Made by a program: the position numbers and the translations under genes | DNA from: Epiperipatus broadwayi | Taxonomy: Eukaryota > Onychophora > Udeonychophora > Euonychophora > Peripatidae | Length of the DNA stretch: 64,000 bases | NCBI GenBank assembly: GCA_028023455.1 | Contig: JAQFVV010012512.1 | Span: forward strand, 1,530,413-1,594,412 | Reading direction: 5' to 3' | Notes under the pieces: generated by a model | Database searches by the model: none | What the model was told of the DNA's origin: nothing | The model's input: the letters and a program-made list of their open reading frames with translations, nothing else | Shown: piece after piece, positions 60,967-64,000 of the stretch | Layout of the letters: each line of letters begins with the position of its first letter | How positions within the stretch are numbered: the first letter of the stretch is position 1

Positions 60967-62110
60967 CATGTGAAAATGACTGTATTGGAGATCATTTATC
61001 TTTTTCACATGGAAGTTTGTGTATACATTAGAGCTACGAACTAAACTATACCTAAGTATGTGATTTGAAGTATATATGCTATTCAAAGGAAAATGTAAGC
61101 AATCAAACAAAATGTAAATAAACAAACAAATAAGCATTAAAATTTGCAAATTTTATGATATTTAAATGGACTTTTTTGATATGTATGCCATACATAATTA
61201 TATTTATCAAATTACTTTCAATTATGTTAAAAGCATATATATTGTTCTTGGAACAGATTTAGAATGTGCTTTTCATCATTTTGGTGGCTAAGAGAAGACC
61301 AAAATCCACTGCTGATACACCAAGCAATAACGAATGGCAGATAATACTCTACAGCAGCAAGTGTTTCATTTATTATGTCCAAAACAATTTAAAAATTGCA
61401 ATTTCCATCAAAAATTAAAATATAAGCAGATAACTATCTTAGAACTAAGCACAATCAAAAAAAGACAGATATATCTAGAAATCAAAATATCAAACATGTT
61501 AATAATTGAAAAATGGCCAGAAAAAAAAATAGAAAAATCTGCTGGCATAATTGTGTGATCCAAATATCAAATTGCGATGGCAATTCAATATGAAGATTCA
61601 ATATTTAGCAACTATTATTGGTAAATGACAACAGTATGTTATCCTATTTACATGATCAAAAATATCAAAAAAAATCAAATACCTCTAGAAATCACAATGT
61701 TAAATCATGTTAGTAAATTATAATATGAATAAAAAAATATATAGCAAAAATCAGAATTTTTGAAACTATATATTTAAAAAATACTGGTAAATAACAATGA
61801 AAAACAAGTCTGCTGGTGAAATCACATTGCAAAATGATCAAATTATTACAGCAATCAAATATGTCAAAACAATATTTAGCAACTATTATTAGTAAATGAC
61901 CAACAAAATGTTAGCATAATTACATGACAAAAACAAAAATAAATCAAAATATCAGGCATGTTATTAATTAGGCGATAACCAAAAAAAAAATTATTAAAAA
62001 ATCAAAGTTTCAAAATTAATATTTAGCAAATATTACTAATTAGCAAATATACAAAGGAAAAAAGATTGCGAACATATAAAATTACTACACAAATCCGCTA
62101 TGTATTGACA

Positions 62111-62945
62111 AATAAACTACCATAATGAAAAATTAGGAACACAAGCTCATTTTGTTAATTATTATTTAATAAAATTAAGTATTAATTTACCTAGTTGGAA
62201 TTGATCGATTATTTATATACTTATATACATATGGCAATTAGGTATATGCAATTTCATTATTATTGATAACAATTAGTATAATAATTGTTATTTATAATTA
62301 GAGTCACTGGGACAGCCTTTTTAATAACTACATCTCCTTTCTTCACTTTAAACAAGAATTCAACTGGGTAATTACTGCAGGGTTAAAGTTCACTCACTTC
62401 ACGTTGAAGCCAAAAGCTGACATTGGCTAATTAGATAACAGGTATTTATAGTCCACCGACTGTCCTTAGAGAAATCTTCTACTCTCAGTATTGGTCAGTT
62501 CATAATTGCCTGCTCAATTTTTTTTATTTGTTTGTGTACTTGTCTTCTTAAACACTTCCTGTTTTTGATGTACACACACAACACGTCCCCTCTTACTCTT
62601 GAGAAACTCTGCAGACTGTTTAATTTATTTTTTTCTGGAGTAACAAATATAAACCTTTAGATAGGCTGGGGATGGTGATGATGTTGATGTATCTTGGTAC
62701 TCAGGCATTCTGTAGTGCTTTTTTGTTGTTACATCTTATTTAGTTTTTCTGATTCAATATCGGTACTGGTATGAGTCTGTGAAATTTTCTTGGATAATTT
62801 TTTTTGGGGGGTTTTCACAATATTTAGTATTAAGGTCTATATTTGTTTTGGCCAAGTTTTTTCTGATATGGTTTTCATGGTGACTGCAGTTTAAACCTGT
62901 AGCAATTTGAACTTCTATGATGAGATCTGAAATTACTTTCTTTAC
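62111..62945. other. No recognised gene
   Basis: Composition shifts from AT-rich repeats to more mixed sequence towards the Gypsy relic on the right. It may include its 3' noncoding part. Confidence 0.4.
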
Positions 62946-63720
62946 TTAAACCTCAATCCACATTTTTATAGAGTATCTCTTTGTCCACACTATTTCTCCA
63001 GCAGTATAACTTTCTTCTGGGATTCTTGTTGGTTGTTCTATCTTTGCAGGAATATGGATAGTTGGTTTTTGAATTTTTTTCCCATGTAATAATTCTGCAA
63101 GTGGTTTATTAGTGGCTGTGAATGGAGTGATATATTGATGCAGCATTGCCATGCCCAGTAATTCATTGACACTTGAATAGCAATCTATTTACAGTTAATT
63201 TTAATTATTGCTCTGCCTTTTCTGTCTTTTCATCCTCTCCTTTTCCATTTTATTCTGCATGATTTGGTGGGGAAAGTAGATGTTGTACTTCCCACTTTTT
63301 CAAAAAGCATTGAAATCTTCTAATGTGAACCTGAACCCATTATCAGAAATGAGTACTTCTGGTGAATCATAATATGTAAAAAGTTTCCTTAAAGTGTGTA
63401 CAGTTCCTTTTGCATTTCTATTTTTTACAAGTTTGCTTTCTGTCCACTGAGAGGCAAATCTACTAATACAAATATAATTTTGCATTCACTGAAGCATAAT
63501 GATCAATGTGAACATGGTTCCATGGTCTATTCCTTTAGGTCATAGTGAATCATTTTTGTGTGTAGGAAACTGACTGGCTCTTTACATTTTTAAGTCTTTC
63601 TATATCATAACTTATACCCAGCCAGTATTCATAGGTAAAAGCAAGAGTCTTTAAACTCACCATACCATCATATCTCTAGTGAATTAATTTTAATATTTTT
63701 CTCATCCTATTGGTGGAATC
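62946..63720 (-). pseudogene. Old Ty3/Gypsy integrase relic
   Basis: In minus-strand order, a zinc-finger/linker region reads MVSLKTLA, then YEYWLGISYDIERLKN. Next come the core start (HVHIDHYASVN, first Asp) and VKNRNAKGTVHTLRKLF, then EVLISDNGFRFTLEDF (second Asp). The end of the core (ITPFTATNKPLAELLHGKKI) is followed by a C-terminal GEIVWTKRY. These follow the order and spacing of Gypsy integrases. Frames shift several times and stops are frequent. Its sequence is distinct from the integrase at 48 kb, so it is another family. LTRs are not visible, and more pol may lie beyond the window edge. Confidence 0.75.
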
Positions 63721-64000
63721 AAAACTTGGTCACAATTTATAATATATCCATTTAACATTGACAATGTTTGGTGAGCCATCCATAATGCTTGGTTTAGATA
63801 GGGTGGGCTTCTATTTGACTATTACCCCACCAGCATTTTATATTCATTTGTTTTCTGAGTTTAGTTAGTGACAGTGCCTCTGTTGATTGATTTAGCTTTC
63901 CCATGATCTAACAGATTTAGTCCTACTCAGGGTCTCAGAACTTTTCTTAGTTTACTTCAGATGGGTTTTGTTTTTTAATGAGCTAATCTCAACAGGTTTT

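Larger units (their letters stand above)
59551..62110. repeat. Field of degenerate AT-rich repeats
   Basis: The motif ATATTTAGCAA(A/C)TATTA, usually followed by AGCAAATGAC or GTAAATGAC, recurs near 59859, 61598, 61872 and 62021. A second motif (AATTAACAAGCATC or ACAATCAACAAGCA, with TCATCAAATNNTCTATTAT) recurs near 60295 and 60785. Spacing is irregular and units are strongly diverged, as in an old satellite or decayed tandem element. SINE 3 lies inside. Confidence 0.5.

Overview
This is eukaryotic, almost certainly animal, nuclear DNA. It is very AT-rich, has no bacterial-style operons, and is built mainly from retroelements. These include three kinds of non-LTR retrotransposon with an APE-type endonuclease and reverse transcriptase, Ty3/Gypsy-type LTR elements, tRNA-derived SINEs with target-site duplications, and families of inverted and tandem repeats. 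The elements use the standard genetic code. I cannot name the species; an invertebrate (a mollusc or another lophotrochozoan, a cnidarian or an arthropod) is the best guess and is only inference.

Layout: 0-2.7 kb is single-copy-like AT-rich DNA with a fragment of a 409-bp repeat at the very start. 2.7-10.55 kb holds two nearly identical minus-strand CR1/L2-type LINEs head to tail. The first is close to full length, with a PHD-plus-esterase ORF1 and a duplicated 5' leader; the second is 5'-truncated. 10.75-14.65 kb is a different, plus-strand LINE with an ORF1 remnant and an ORF2 split by one in-frame TGA. A SINE follows at 14.8 kb. 16.19-18.06 kb is a large near-perfect palindrome made of 409/297-bp units, abutted by a decayed minus-strand RTE element (18.07-21.09 kb). 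21-34.5 kb is mostly featureless AT-rich DNA with two SINEs, a 475-bp tandem duplication and a short repeat pair.

34.5-38.04 kb is a 3.5-kb LTR element with 292-bp LTRs whose only recognisable gene is a decayed gag. 38.6-40.24 kb is a second inverted array, diverged from but homologous to the 16-kb palindrome. 41.0-42.7 kb is the best candidate for a host gene: an intronless 134-codon ORF with a possible divergent cyclin-box fold, a 3' poly(A) signal and a possible upstream exon. 44.69-55.25 kb is a complete but disabled minus-strand Ty3/Gypsy element with 2.56-kb LTRs. A second RTE copy follows (55.26-58.44 kb), then a (TA)n microsatellite, an RTE 3' fragment, a SINE, a field of degenerate repeats, and an old Gypsy integrase relic at the right edge.

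The element proteins (Gag, protease, RT/RNase H, integrase; LINE ORF1p and ORF2p) would have worked together in copying and inserting the elements, but almost every copy here carries stops or frameshifts. CR1 ORF1 is the only long element ORF that is intact end to end and recognisable as a complete protein. Several insertions sit inside (AT)n runs. The observations most worth following are the two inverted-repeat arrays of the same family, the gag-only LTR element, the duplicated LINE leader, and the cyclin-like ORF.
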